From Phycisphaerae bacterium (lineage in GTDB: Bacteria; Planctomycetota; Phycisphaerae; UBA1845), in the NCBI GenBank assembly GCA_029260115.1, contig JAJDDW010000084.1, positions 1 to 46,923 of the forward strand: a stretch of DNA of 46,923 bases. The letters are read 5' to 3'. The translations under genes were made by a program, and so were the position numbers. This document shows, in pieces, positions 14,354 to 21,969 of the stretch. Position 1 is the stretch's first letter. Every line of letters begins with the position of its first letter. The notes under the pieces are model-generated. The model was given only the letters and a program-made list of their open reading frames with translations. It was not told the origin of the DNA and searched no databases.

Positions 14354-15292
14354 ATGGAAACGCTGGGTGACATTCTTGTTGGCGGGGCGAATTGGTTGTG
14401 GTGGCTATATGAAGCTGTCATTTCACTGGCCCTGGCTGCGTTTGGTGTGATTGATGTCGTGCTGAATCCGGTGTTGTCGACGGTATTGCGGGTGTTGAAC
14501 CCGATTGGGAATGTGCTTGGTGATGTGGTGTATGGTGTGGTGTCTGTACTGTCTCCGGCTTGGGGGCTTGTGATTATTTCGGCGATCACCGGTGTGGTGA
14601 TGCTGTTTATGTTCAAGTATACATCAAATCAGCAGGCTATTGTGGCGGCTAAGGATACGATTAAGGCCAACCTGTTGGCACTAAAATTGTATAAGGACGA
14701 GTTGCGGGTGACTTTCTTGTCGCAATGGCGGCTGATGTTGGGTATTGCGCGGTTACAATGGCATATGTTTAAGCCGGTCGTGATTGTGCTGCTGCCCATG
14801 TTGGTCGGTTTGTCGCAGATGGGTATTCGCTATCAATGGCGGGCGCTACATGCTGGCGAGCAGGCTTATGTGCATGTGTATATGGATGAGCCTTTGTCGC
14901 ATGAGGTGGCGTTAGAGGCGGGGGCTGGGGCTGAGGTAGAAGTGGGTGCGATGGCTGGCGCAGGGGACTATGCGTGGCGCATTCGTGCGACGGAGCCTGG
15001 TGTTTATACACTCAAGTTTCTCGTTGATACTGAGACGATTGACAAAGAACTTGTGGTCGGCGATGGTCTGGAGCGCGTCAGTGTGGAGCGGGCCGGGGCG
15101 CATTGGGTGACGCAGTTGTTTCATCCGGTCGAGGCGCTGCTTCCTAGCAGGAGTGCTGTTAGTCGCATTGAGATTAAGTATCCAGATCGTGAATCTTGGA
15201 TTTATGGTAGCGACTATTGGGTGCTGACTTTCTTTGTGATTTCAATGCTTGTGGCCTTAGTGCTGGCACCGGTGTTTAAGGTTAAGTTTTAA
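14354..15292 (+). CDS. EMC3/DUF106-like (YidC-Oxa1 superfamily?) membrane protein
   Basis: A 312-residue integral membrane protein with about four to five membrane helices: 'WWLYEAVISLALAAFGVIDVVL', 'WGLVIISAITGVVMLFMF', 'VVIVLLPMLVGLSQMG' and C-terminal 'VLTFFVISMLVALVLAPVF'. Between helices two and three is a positively charged cytoplasmic hairpin ('KYTSNQQAIVAAKDTIKANLLALKLYKDEL'... split), the arrangement seen in DUF106/EMC3 insertases. A beta-rich soluble domain of about 100 residues follows helix three. It stands 85 nt after the small protein and in the same direction as both phosphatases, so it probably shares their pathway. Assignment to the insertase superfamily is by topology and the hairpin, not certain. 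Confidence 0.6.
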   Translation: METLGDILVGGANWLWWLYEAVISLALAAFGVIDVVLNPVLSTVLRVLNPIGNVLGDVVYGVVSVLSPAWGLVIISAITGVVMLFMFKYTSNQQAIVAAKDTIKANLLALKLYKDELRVTFLSQWRLMLGIARLQWHMFKPVVIVLLPMLVGLSQMGIRYQWRALHAGEQAYVHVYMDEPLSHEVALEAGAGAEVEVGAMAGAGDYAWRIRATEPGVYTLKFLVDTETIDKELVVGDGLERVSVERAGAHWVTQLFHPVEALLPSRSAVSRIEIKYPDRESWIYGSDYWVLTFFVISMLVALVLAPVFKVKF

Positions 15293-15341
15293 GATGTTGG
15301 TATTGGTGCCCGAATATTTGTTGCGTATTTGAATTTGAAGA

Positions 15342-15372
15342 CACGGGTAAGCTGGCGCGTACTCATGCCACA
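15342..15372 (+). repeat. Dispersed repeat, family D (copy 2)
   Basis: ACGGGTAAGCTGGCGCGTAC followed by TCATGCCACAC; about 75-80% like the copy at 9630. It lies in the 185-nt gap between the EMC3-like and HAD genes. Confidence 0.6.
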
Positions 15373-15452
15373 CAGATGAAGAACATGTTTACCCATGCCA
15401 TCTGAAACTGTTTACTGTCGATTCGAATGTTCTGATTAACTTCCTTACACCG

Positions 15453-15475
15453 CGCGGGCTAAAGCCCACGGCTCA
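15453..15475 (+). repeat. Dispersed repeat, family C (copy 2)
   Basis: CGCGGGCTAAAGCCCACGGC followed by TCA; one arm base differs from the perfect palindrome at 8577. It ends 2-3 nt before the ATG of the HAD gene and takes the place of a Shine-Dalgarno sequence. Confidence 0.7.
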
Positions 15476-15477
15476 TT

Positions 15478-16167
15478 ATGTTGAAATCTATTGACGCTAT
15501 ATTTATTGACTTTTACGGCACCATCTCTGCGGGGGATCGGGAGATTGTTGAGCAGGTGTGTTCGCGGGTGGTCGATGATTTGGGATTGCCCATGTTGGCT
15601 AGCGAGTTTGCGGTCAACTGGGGAGCGCATTTTTTTGAAATGCTTGAGACAAGTAATCGTGATGGATTCCGCACGTTGTATGAATGCGAACTGATGAGCC
15701 TTGGGCTGATGCTCGAGTCGTGTGATCGACAAGTGGATCCGCGGCCTTACGTGGCAGACTTGGAGGCTTATTGGGCTGCCCCGCCGGTTTATGAGGACGC
15801 GCTGGAATTTCTGTCGGGCTTATCGTTGCCTATCTGCTGTGTGTCTAATGCGGATACTGGCCCGTTGCATCAAGCTATCGAGCGGCATGGGCTGAAGTTC
15901 GATGCGGTGGTGTCGTCTGAAAATGCAAAATCTTATAAGCCGGGGCTGGGCATCTTTGATCGCGCGCTAGCGGCCTTGAATGTGACGTCTGATCGCGTGG
16001 TGCATATCGGTGATTCGTTGCATAGCGATATAGGCGGCGCGTTGCAGCGGGGGATACAAGCGGTGTGGTTGAATCGAGAAAGTAGGATTCACGACATTGG
16101 TTGTGCGGCGCCGGATCATACAATTTCGCTACTTACGGATTTATCGGAACTGCTCGATTCGCCGTAA
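15478..16167 (+). CDS. HAD-superfamily hydrolase (D-x-Y-G-T type)
   Basis: A 229-residue protein with all four HAD motifs: motif I 'FIDFYGT' (nucleophile Asp11), motif II 'VSNAD', motif III Lys in 'AKSYKPGLGIFDRAL', motif IV 'VHIGDSLHSDI'. A helical cap (residues about 17-95) fits subfamily IA. The second motif I Asp of phosphatases is replaced by Tyr13, as in L-2-haloacid dehalogenases, so phosphatase activity should not be assumed; dehalogenase-like or other hydrolysis is possible. The ATG at 15478 directly follows a family C repeat and no Shine-Dalgarno is present; the true start might be different, but the fold begins at residue 4. Confidence 0.85.
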   Translation: MLKSIDAIFIDFYGTISAGDREIVEQVCSRVVDDLGLPMLASEFAVNWGAHFFEMLETSNRDGFRTLYECELMSLGLMLESCDRQVDPRPYVADLEAYWAAPPVYEDALEFLSGLSLPICCVSNADTGPLHQAIERHGLKFDAVVSSENAKSYKPGLGIFDRALAALNVTSDRVVHIGDSLHSDIGGALQRGIQAVWLNRESRIHDIGCAAPDHTISLLTDLSELLDSP

Positions 16168-16412
16168 TGTGGCTGTGATGGTCTGTATGAACTTATCAAT
16201 TCTCGCGATAATTTTCTAATATATTAACTCGAAATGCGGTATTATTTGGCTGTAATGGCCGTTTGTGATGCATTTGCTATGCCGCGATCATAGGTTTTGC
16301 CATTATTTACTTGCCGAATATGGGACAATGTGATATTATTTAACATGTGGAAACAGTTTACCGATGTAAACAGGGCAAATCCGAGAACTATTACGGATTC
16401 GGAGGTATGACC
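16168..16412. other. AT-rich upstream region of the Ser/Arg-rich protein gene
   Basis: A 245-nt gap clearly richer in A and T than the neighbours (for example the stretch 16196-16250 and 16335-16345). It probably holds the promoter for the gene at 16413. No gene, RNA or repeat is recognised. Confidence 0.4.
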
Positions 16413-18230
16413 ATGACTAATCGACGTCAATTTTATTGGAAGTTGTTGGCCTTGTTTGCGGCGGTGAGTTTGAGCTTTCCCGTGATGGCTGATGCGGGTT
16501 CTGGTGGTCGTGGGAAAACTCGCCGGGCGTCGTCGAAGTCTGCGCGTAGTGGGTCTGTTCGCACACGGCAATCGACTCGCGCGCGACCGTCAACCACGCG
16601 TAGCCGGGGGAGCGTTCGCCGGTCGACGACGTCTTCCAGGGCTAGTCGCGCCATATCTCGTCGATCTAGTACACGCGTGAATCGTAATACAGCCGGGCGG
16701 TCTAGTCGGTCGCTTAAGTCGTCGGTAAGTCGGCGGTCGCCAACGCGGAGCGCGGTTCGACGACCTACAACAAGTGTGTCGTCGGCTAGCGTGCGTGCGC
16801 CATCGTCGTCATCATCTATTCGTGGGCAACGCACGCAGATTACGCCTCAGCGGGTAATTCGTGATTCTTCTGGGGGTATAGTTAATCGCTCTTCGTCTTC
16901 TACGGGGATTGCCATACGTAGTTCTGACGCGTCGCGCGGGGCACGTCCAACGAGGACGACTGCGCCAAGGTCTGGAACTACGAGCGTCGTTATTAGTGGC
17001 GGCGGTAGGTCACGATCGAATTTTGATACGGCGCGAAGTTTTAGTGGGCGAAACGACGGACGTAGTCATGGTAGAAGTGTGTCGGGTTCTGGCGTTGTTG
17101 CGATAAACAACCAAGCGAATGCTCGCGGCGACAGTTCTTCGGTGGGGCAGCGTGGTGGTCGGAAGTTCAACTCTGGGCATGGTGCGACTGGAGCGCCTTT
17201 TGCGGGCTCGGTTTTTATTAATAATAATGTGAGCCGCTATGGTCGGGCTTATGATCGTAGTGATGTTTTTCACGATGGACAGTCTTTTCGTTCGGTGAAT
17301 TTGTCGCGTTCCGGTTCGTATGGTAATCGCTCAGGACATCGTGACGGACATGGTAACCGTGGCGGGTATGATCGTTATCGTCATGCTTATGGGAATCAGT
17401 CTTATTTTGATAATGCGTTTTATTTTGGTTCGCATTATTATGGCCGACGTCACCATCAGCGGAATTATAACGTGGTGTATTATCCGGCGTATCGGTCCTA
17501 CGATTATGGTTATGGCTATCCCTATGGTGTTTCGTCGTATCCTTATACCTATCCGTTGACGCATGTGGGTGTGAGTACGCAGACTTATTACGAGGTTGAT
17601 CCGGCTGTTGAGCAGGTGTATGAAGATGCTATAGCTGAGCCTGATGCGGGTACTGTTTATGCGCCGCCAGCGCAGGCTGGTAACGTGATAGGGGCGCCGA
17701 GTGCGCCGCAGGCTGGGGCGAATCAAGCTTCGCCACAGGTAGGGCAGATTCAGATTCCGCAAGCAGTGGTGGATGGTCATCAAGCGTTTGCCCGGCATGA
17801 TGTGGTGAAGGCACGGCATGCGTATTTGACTGCGGTGTTGGCTGACAATGAGGACGGGTATGCCAAGCTGTTCTATGCGATGGCGAGCATAGCTGGGGGA
17901 GAGTATGATGTCGCGTCACTGGCACTACGAGGTGCGATGGAGACGGCTTCGGAGCTGGTGACTGATCCGATTGATTGGCGACAGTTTTATGTTGGCGACG
18001 ATCAGGTTAAGGCCGATTTGGAAGCGCTAGTCGCATTCAATTCTATGAATGCTGGTGATGTTGACAGTCAATTCTTGTTGGCGTACTTCCACTATTCGAT
18101 GGGGCAAGCCGAGGAAGCGCAGCAGGTGTTGATGTCGGTGCCTGGAAGCGTTTATGCGAAGGATGGGTTGATGAAGGAACTGCGCGATGCGGTTGGTGCG
18201 GTTGTTTCTGGTAAACAAGATCAGCCTTAA
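16413..18230 (+). CDS. Exported Ser/Arg-rich protein with Tyr/Gly/His-rich middle and helical-repeat C terminus
   Basis: A 605-residue protein of unknown function. Signal peptide at residues 1-27 ('LLALFAAVSLSFPVMADAG'). Residues about 30-240 are an extremely basic low-complexity domain made mostly of Ser, Arg and Thr. Residues about 270-400 are rich in Tyr, Gly, His and Asn ('YDYGYGYPYGVSSYPY'). Residues about 430-600 are helical and TPR-like ('AYLTAVLADNEDGYAKLFYAM', 'FLLAYFHYSMGQAEEAQQVL'). GGAGG at 16401-16405 sits 7 nt before ATG 16413, which also starts the signal peptide. A basic secreted domain could bind nucleic acid, acidic polysaccharide or wall polymers; that is inference only. 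Confidence 0.75.
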   Translation: MTNRRQFYWKLLALFAAVSLSFPVMADAGSGGRGKTRRASSKSARSGSVRTRQSTRARPSTTRSRGSVRRSTTSSRASRAISRRSSTRVNRNTAGRSSRSLKSSVSRRSPTRSAVRRPTTSVSSASVRAPSSSSSIRGQRTQITPQRVIRDSSGGIVNRSSSSTGIAIRSSDASRGARPTRTTAPRSGTTSVVISGGGRSRSNFDTARSFSGRNDGRSHGRSVSGSGVVAINNQANARGDSSSVGQRGGRKFNSGHGATGAPFAGSVFINNNVSRYGRAYDRSDVFHDGQSFRSVNLSRSGSYGNRSGHRDGHGNRGGYDRYRHAYGNQSYFDNAFYFGSHYYGRRHHQRNYNVVYYPAYRSYDYGYGYPYGVSSYPYTYPLTHVGVSTQTYYEVDPAVEQVYEDAIAEPDAGTVYAPPAQAGNVIGAPSAPQAGANQASPQVGQIQIPQAVVDGHQAFARHDVVKARHAYLTAVLADNEDGYAKLFYAMASIAGGEYDVASLALRGAMETASELVTDPIDWRQFYVGDDQVKADLEALVAFNSMNAGDVDSQFLLAYFHYSMGQAEEAQQVLMSVPGSVYAKDGLMKELRDAVGAVVSGKQDQP

Positions 18231-18295
18231 TTGAAATCATCATATTTTCTGCGCCTTCGAATTAGGTTTGCGTGTTCCATGCTTGAGTTTCCTTC

Positions 18296-18327
18296 CCCCA
18301 TTCCTCGGGAGTACCCGAAGAATGGGG
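18296..18327. repeat. Strong hairpin (13 bp with one mismatch, 4-nt loop)
   Basis: Left arm 18296-18309 (CCCCATTC, C, TCGGG), loop AGTA, right arm 18314-18327 (CCCGA, A, GAATGGGG). Only the C/A pair in the middle is mismatched. It is about 65 nt downstream of the Ser/Arg-rich protein stop. No T-run follows, so it would act as an RNA-stabilising hairpin or a factor-dependent stop rather than as an intrinsic terminator. Confidence 0.65.
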
Positions 18328-18353
18328 CTTCCGGCACTCGCTAATGTTCATTC

Positions 18354-18386
18354 CATGCCCACGCTTCCCGCTTGGGCATGCCACCC
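18354..18386 (+). repeat. Inverted repeat resembling family D
   Basis: CATGCCCA at 18354-18361 pairs with TGGGCATG at 18373-18380, followed by CCACCC. The 'CATGCCACCC' part matches the end of the family D repeats. Arms are perfect over 8 bp. Confidence 0.55.
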
Positions 18387-18599
18387 GCTGAAGAATGGGT
18401 CACCCGGCAGTCGGATTTGCACGATGGCGCGGGCAAACGGGCATGATTGGCGGCGACGGATCCCGTTCTTCGTTGATTGAGCAGGCCATTCGGATAGGAT
18501 GGCCGCTTGAGATTCGGTACTATAGAAAATATCGGGTAGAAGGATGGACGCGCATCAAAGCCCTCGGTACCGACGACGAACAGGTAACCAAAGCGCGAC

Positions 18600-21296
18600 A
18601 TGGCAAACACCAAACTACTTGATGCTGACATTCAGCTCTTGACAACCATTCAAACCGACGTGCTGGATCGTTTCGGCCCGAAGGGGCATACGCAGGCGTG
18701 TGACCAATTGTTGCGGCTCTGCCAAGAAGGCGAAAACAACGCATACCATGCTGCACGCGAAGAGATCGGCAAGCTCACGCTGGCGGACATACGTGAACTC
18801 ATCAAGTCACTGACATTGCGTTTTCATCTGCGTAACCAGGCGGAAAAGGTCGCCATCATTCGAATCAACCGACGACGGCAACGTGAAGCCACCGCGCATG
18901 CACCCCGCAAAGAATCTATTGCAGATGCGGTTTCCAAGCTCAAGGCAAGGGGTATGTCATATGATGATGTCATGGGCATCATTAATCGTATAGATATTCA
19001 GCCGACATTGACGGCCCATCCAACCGAGTCTCGTCGTCGCACACTCCTGCGGAGGCAACGTGAGATTGCCGAATGCCTGCTCGAACTGGGTGAGACGTCG
19101 ATTGATGTGCCCGACAGGGTACGCATCAAAGATACGATCCGTCAGTCCACGCTTCTGTTGTACGGTTCAGATGAAGTGCGCATCGAACGCCTCAGCGTTC
19201 CGGAAGAAATCGTTGCTTCGCTGTACTTCTTGACGAATTCGATCTGGCATGTCGTGCCTCGAATTAATCAAGATGTTGCCGATGCCATTGAGCAAAACTT
19301 CAACGTTCGCCCGGAATTTCCTCCTATCGTGCGATACCGAACTTGGATCGGTGGCGATCGAGATGGGAATCCGCTGGTGACCTCTGAGATGACGCTTGAG
19401 AGTGTGCGGCTCCATCGTCAAGCAGCCTTCGACCTATACCGTGAGAAGCTAAATGAATTAATGCGTTTGCTCAGCCTGTCTGATCGGCGACTTTCCATTC
19501 CCGAAGCGCTGACTGCGAGGGTTCAACCCGATCAACTGACTGAGTTTGTTCGTGACGAGTATTCGGCACGGCTTCGGCATGAACCGTTTCGCCTAAAAAT
19601 AGCTGAGATGCTAGCCCGATTGACCGCTGCTGCCGAAGACCACGCAGCGTATGCGGTCGAAGCATTTGTGGCCGACATCGAACTGCTGGTCGATAGTTTG
19701 CGCCAGATGGAACTCACCGAGATTGTTGAGTCTAGTGGATTGGCTGATCTGCTGATTCAAGCCAGGGCATTCGGTTTCCACTTGGCCGCGCTAGACATTC
19801 GCCAACATAGTGAAGTACATGAACAAGTTATCACAGAACTTATGGCGCATGCTGGCGTATGTCAGGACTACGGATCGCTTGGCGAGGCCGAGCGGGTCGA
19901 TGTGCTGTCCCGGTCGATAGAACGCGCGACCCTGGATCGCCCCCGCATCGAAGATATGAGCGATACTACGCGTGAGCTTCTGAGTGTTCTCGGCATCATC
20001 GAAGAAACGTGCAAACACGATCGACATGCCTTCGGCAGCTACATTATCAGCATGGCCAGCAGCGTCAGTGACGTTTTGGAGGTCTTGTGGCTTATGCGTT
20101 TGATGGATTGTGCCACCTTGGATATCGTGCCGCTGTTTGAAACGATCGACGATCTTCACCATGGCCCGGATCTTCTGGACGGCATGTTGTCTAATCCAGT
20201 CTACCGAGCACACGTAGAATCTCGCGGATGTTTTCAAGAGATCATGCTGGGCTATTCAGACAGCAACAAGGACGGCGGCTTTGTTATGTCTAGCTGGGTT
20301 CTCCAAGCCGCCATGTCACGTTTTGCCGGAGTCTGCCGTAAACGGGAGGTGAGTTTTCGTTTTTTCCACGGGCGCGGTGGTACGGTGGGGCGGGGCGGCG
20401 GGCGATCCAATCGTGCTATCCAGGCGACACCGCCCGACAGTCGGACTGGAGGGCTTCGAATGACCGAACAGGGCGAGGTCATTTCGTTTCGCTACGCCAT
20501 GCCAGATATCGCCCACCGACATCTCGAACAGTTGGTTAGCGCGACCATTCTCGCAGAATCCGAAGCCACGTTAGAATCCGAATCTCGCTTAAGCTCGGAC
20601 GACCAACTCATGGTACGGTTAGGTGACCGGGCGATGGCGGTGTACCGTCAACTGATAGACGATCCCTCCTTCTGGGACTGGTTTACCCACGTGTCGCCGA
20701 TCGCGCATATCAGCGCCTTGCCTCTCGCCTCGCGACCGGCGGCTAGGTCAAGCGGCTCCGTCCGATTTGAGAACCTCCGTGCTATTCCATGGGTTTTCTC
20801 ATGGACTCAGATGCGCATTAATGTTCCCGGTTGGTACGGAATCGGCACCGCGCTTAGCGAGGCTATCGCGGAGTCTGAAGAAAACACCATGCTCCTATGC
20901 CGTTGGTATGATGGGTGGGAATATTTCCGGGGGGTCATTGATAACGCTCAGCAGGAGATGGCTCGCGCGCGTTTGGACATCGCACGCCATTACGACAGGC
21001 TCTCCGGCGAAAGTGGTCACGGCGGGTCCAAGCATTTTCAGCGCGTCTCGGCGGAGTTTCAACTCGCCCGCACGGCCATACTTCGGATTACCGGTCAACA
21101 AGATATTCTCGATAACAACCCTGTCATCCAGCGATCTATTGAGCAGCGCAACGGCTTAACTGATTTGCTAAACCTGTTGCAGGTGGAGTTGCTTAGGCGC
21201 TATGCTTGTTCTGACAACACCGAAAGATTAAGCATACGGCCAGTGCTTTTCGCTAGCATAAACGGCATTGCCGCCGCGATGCAGAGTACGGGTTAG
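18600..21296 (+). CDS. ppc: Phosphoenolpyruvate carboxylase
   Basis: An 898-residue cytoplasmic enzyme that carboxylates phosphoenolpyruvate with bicarbonate to oxaloacetate, refilling the TCA cycle. All signatures are present: 'LTAHPTESRRRT' (catalytic His140), 'GGDRDGNPLVT', 'DIRQHSEVH', 'MLGYSDSNKDGGFVMSSW', the mobile Gly loop 'FFHGRGGTVGRGGGRSN', 'MTEQGEVI' and 'FSWTQMRINVPGWYG'. The C terminus ends Q-S-T-G where the family usually has Q-N-T-G. Length is typical. The start has only a weak ribosome site. Codon choice is more C- and A-rich than in the GT-rich genes on both sides. It has no obvious operon partners. Confidence 0.97.
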   Translation: MANTKLLDADIQLLTTIQTDVLDRFGPKGHTQACDQLLRLCQEGENNAYHAAREEIGKLTLADIRELIKSLTLRFHLRNQAEKVAIIRINRRRQREATAHAPRKESIADAVSKLKARGMSYDDVMGIINRIDIQPTLTAHPTESRRRTLLRRQREIAECLLELGETSIDVPDRVRIKDTIRQSTLLLYGSDEVRIERLSVPEEIVASLYFLTNSIWHVVPRINQDVADAIEQNFNVRPEFPPIVRYRTWIGGDRDGNPLVTSEMTLESVRLHRQAAFDLYREKLNELMRLLSLSDRRLSIPEALTARVQPDQLTEFVRDEYSARLRHEPFRLKIAEMLARLTAAAEDHAAYAVEAFVADIELLVDSLRQMELTEIVESSGLADLLIQARAFGFHLAALDIRQHSEVHEQVITELMAHAGVCQDYGSLGEAERVDVLSRSIERATLDRPRIEDMSDTTRELLSVLGIIEETCKHDRHAFGSYIISMASSVSDVLEVLWLMRLMDCATLDIVPLFETIDDLHHGPDLLDGMLSNPVYRAHVESRGCFQEIMLGYSDSNKDGGFVMSSWVLQAAMSRFAGVCRKREVSFRFFHGRGGTVGRGGGRSNRAIQATPPDSRTGGLRMTEQGEVISFRYAMPDIAHRHLEQLVSATILAESEATLESESRLSSDDQLMVRLGDRAMAVYRQLIDDPSFWDWFTHVSPIAHISALPLASRPAARSSGSVRFENLRAIPWVFSWTQMRINVPGWYGIGTALSEAIAESEENTMLLCRWYDGWEYFRGVIDNAQQEMARARLDIARHYDRLSGESGHGGSKHFQRVSAEFQLARTAILRITGQQDILDNNPVIQRSIEQRNGLTDLLNLLQVELLRRYACSDNTERLSIRPVLFASINGIAAAMQSTG

Positions 21297-21428
21297 CTGC
21301 TCGCTCGGTCCAAACATGGGCGCTATATCAGCTGCTGCCTGCTACAGAATCGAGTCGCAGGCTGCTAATAAATCGGGCTTGGTCACCATGGGATCGCTGT
21401 AATCTCAAGTATCGATTATACTTTCGAA

Positions 21429-21710
21429 ATGTCCAGACTAAAAATCACCGCGGATCATTTGACAAAATTAGACTGGATCAAGATTCCACCGTTGGAACTT
21501 GATAGGGTCGATTGGACGGATTCGACAACGGAGACAGATTGGTGGCGGATCATCGCCGAGATTTCATGTAGCTCATGTGGCGCGTTTCAGGCTGCGGATT
21601 CTGACCCAACCAACGATAAGCCATTAACAATCACGCTAACCCTAGGACTATTCAACAAAGTGGGCTGGCACGTTGATGAGCATGGCCGTACGCTTTGCTC
21701 AGACTGTTAG
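21429..21710 (+). CDS. Small protein with two Cys-x2-Cys motifs
   Basis: A 93-residue protein of unknown function. Two Cys pairs, 'SCSSCGAF' in the middle and 'LCSDC' at the extreme C terminus, are about 40 residues apart, with 'GWHVDEHGRTLCSDC' recalling small zinc-ribbon proteins. It likely binds one zinc ion. No ribosome site is clear, but the ATG at 21429 precedes a plausible N terminus. It follows ppc by about 130 nt in the same direction. Confidence 0.6.
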   Translation: MSRLKITADHLTKLDWIKIPPLELDRVDWTDSTTETDWWRIIAEISCSSCGAFQAADSDPTNDKPLTITLTLGLFNKVGWHVDEHGRTLCSDC

Positions 21711-21767
21711 CGAAGATTTGGGATCGGTTTCGTTCATTGCCGTTGTGACGCATGGTTGTGTTGACGT

Positions 21768-21794
21768 TGGATATCTGCCTGCGCGGGTATGACG
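21768..21794 (+). repeat. Dispersed palindromic repeat, family A (copy 4, degenerate)
   Basis: TGGATATCTGCCTGCGCGGG followed by TATGACG. Several bases of the left arm have changed, so the palindrome is partly lost. It lies between the small Cys protein and the TadG-like gene. Confidence 0.65.
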
Positions 21795-21908
21795 AACGAA
21801 TTGATCCTGCATTTGTTAAAATTTATGCAATTCGTTGGTAAGGAATCGGGTATCGTGTGCAACATTAGAGGCGGTTTCCTGGCGAGCGTGGTTGTACATA
21901 ATAAGCCA

Positions 21909-21934
21909 AGGGGGCGAGCCATAGCCCGCCCCCT
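21909..21934 (-). terminator. Hairpin downstream of the TadG-like gene
   Basis: Arms 21909-21916 (AGGGGGCG) and 21927-21934 (CGCCCCCT) pair perfectly with a 10-nt loop. It starts 35 nt after the stop codon of the minus-strand vWA gene. No clean T-run follows on that strand, so it is a likely transcript-end or stabilising hairpin rather than a textbook intrinsic terminator. Confidence 0.5.
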
Positions 21935-21969
21935 CGTGTTATACCATATTCGGATTCAGTTCCGCGCGG

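Larger units (their letters stand above)
18231..18599. other. Intergenic region with two strong hairpins before ppc
   Basis: About 370 nt with no credible gene. It carries a long near-perfect palindrome at 18296-18327 and an inverted repeat related to family D at 18354-18380. The rest (18400-18599) shows frames in several phases without ribosome sites. The ppc promoter must be here but I cannot place it. Confidence 0.5.

Noticed and set aside
16433..16834. 133-residue minus frame rich in Asp and Arg
   Set aside because: It is the antisense image of the Ser/Arg-rich domain; no independent start signal.
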